Assembly (NCBI GenBank): GCA_017561615.1
Contig: JAFZBT010000188.1
Span: forward strand, 1 to 5,892
DNA: 5,892 nt
From: Erysipelotrichaceae bacterium
GTDB lineage: Bacteria; Bacillota_I; Bacilli_A; Erysipelotrichales; Erysipelotrichaceae
Reading direction: 5' to 3'
Of the stretch, positions 5,855 through 5,892 are shown one piece after another. The position numbers and the translations under genes were made by a program. The number at the start of each line of letters is the position of its first letter. Positions within the stretch are counted from its first letter, which is position 1. The notes under the pieces were generated by a model. That model made no database searches. It saw only the letters and a list, made by a program, of their open reading frames with translations, and was not told where the DNA came from.

Positions 5855-5883
5855 TGCAAAAGCGGCTGCTGATATGTTAGAAT
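5855..5883 (+). promoter_or_regulatory. Extended -10 promoter candidate for the next gene downstream
   Basis: TAGAAT (5878-5883) preceded by TG and one base (5875-5877) forms an extended -10; the -35 position (TGCAAA, 5855-5860) matches only three of six bases. Transcription would start near the right edge. The 11-mer TATGTTAGAAT is identical to the ligase promoter on the other strand at 391-381. The gene served is outside the window. Confidence 0.5.
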
Positions 5884-5892
5884 TAGGGCAGG

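Noticed and set aside
1..5892. Mobile element, CRISPR array, tRNA/rRNA gene or novel accessory system
   Set aside because: No terminal repeats, transposase motifs, regularly spaced repeats or RNA-gene sequence were seen; nearly all bases are explained by five conserved genes.

Overview
The window is ordinary bacterial chromosome with roughly balanced base composition (many GGC, ATC, CTG and AAG codons, by eye a little over 50% GC) and dense, co-oriented genes. The gene content points to a Gram-positive Firmicutes-type bacterium. The adjacency smc-ftsY-ylxM is a Bacillota/Mollicutes signature, and YlxM is restricted to that broad group. The unusually short SMC (977 residues, about the size remembered for the mycoplasma P115 protein) and the AckA and FtsY sequence variants make a lineage near the Erysipelotrichia/Mollicutes branch my best guess. 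That placement is inference; no 16S or database evidence is available here.

Layout. Positions 1-358 (minus strand) hold the first 119 codons of an AMP-forming acyl-CoA ligase that runs off the left edge. Positions 359-463 are a 105-bp divergent intergenic region with back-to-back promoter candidates: an extended -10 for the ligase and a TATAAT for smc. An AT-rich 8-bp inverted repeat lies across the shared -35 zone. From 464 to 5809 four plus-strand genes are packed as one probable operon. They are smc (chromosome condensin), ftsY (SRP receptor GTPase, overlapping smc by 11 bp), ylxM (small helix-turn-helix SRP-associated protein, 1-bp gap) and ackA (acetate kinase, 4-bp gap). Positions 5810-5892 hold a GNRA-loop hairpin that is a plausible terminator, then a new extended -10 promoter candidate pointing off the right edge.

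How the genes fit together. smc, ftsY and ylxM are the usual Firmicutes cluster linking chromosome organisation and co-translational membrane targeting. Two usual partners are not at their usual places: rnc (RNase III) is not upstream of smc, and ffh is not downstream of ylxM. ackA occupies the ffh position, and its ribosome binding site lies inside the ylxM 3' end, so ATP-yielding acetate formation appears co-transcribed and possibly translationally coupled with SRP genes.

I found no mobile element, CRISPR array, RNA gene or unknown system. The points of interest are the rewired gene neighbourhood, the symmetrically shortened SMC arms, lineage-type substitutions in normally near-invariant motifs of AckA and SMC, and the compact divergent control region.
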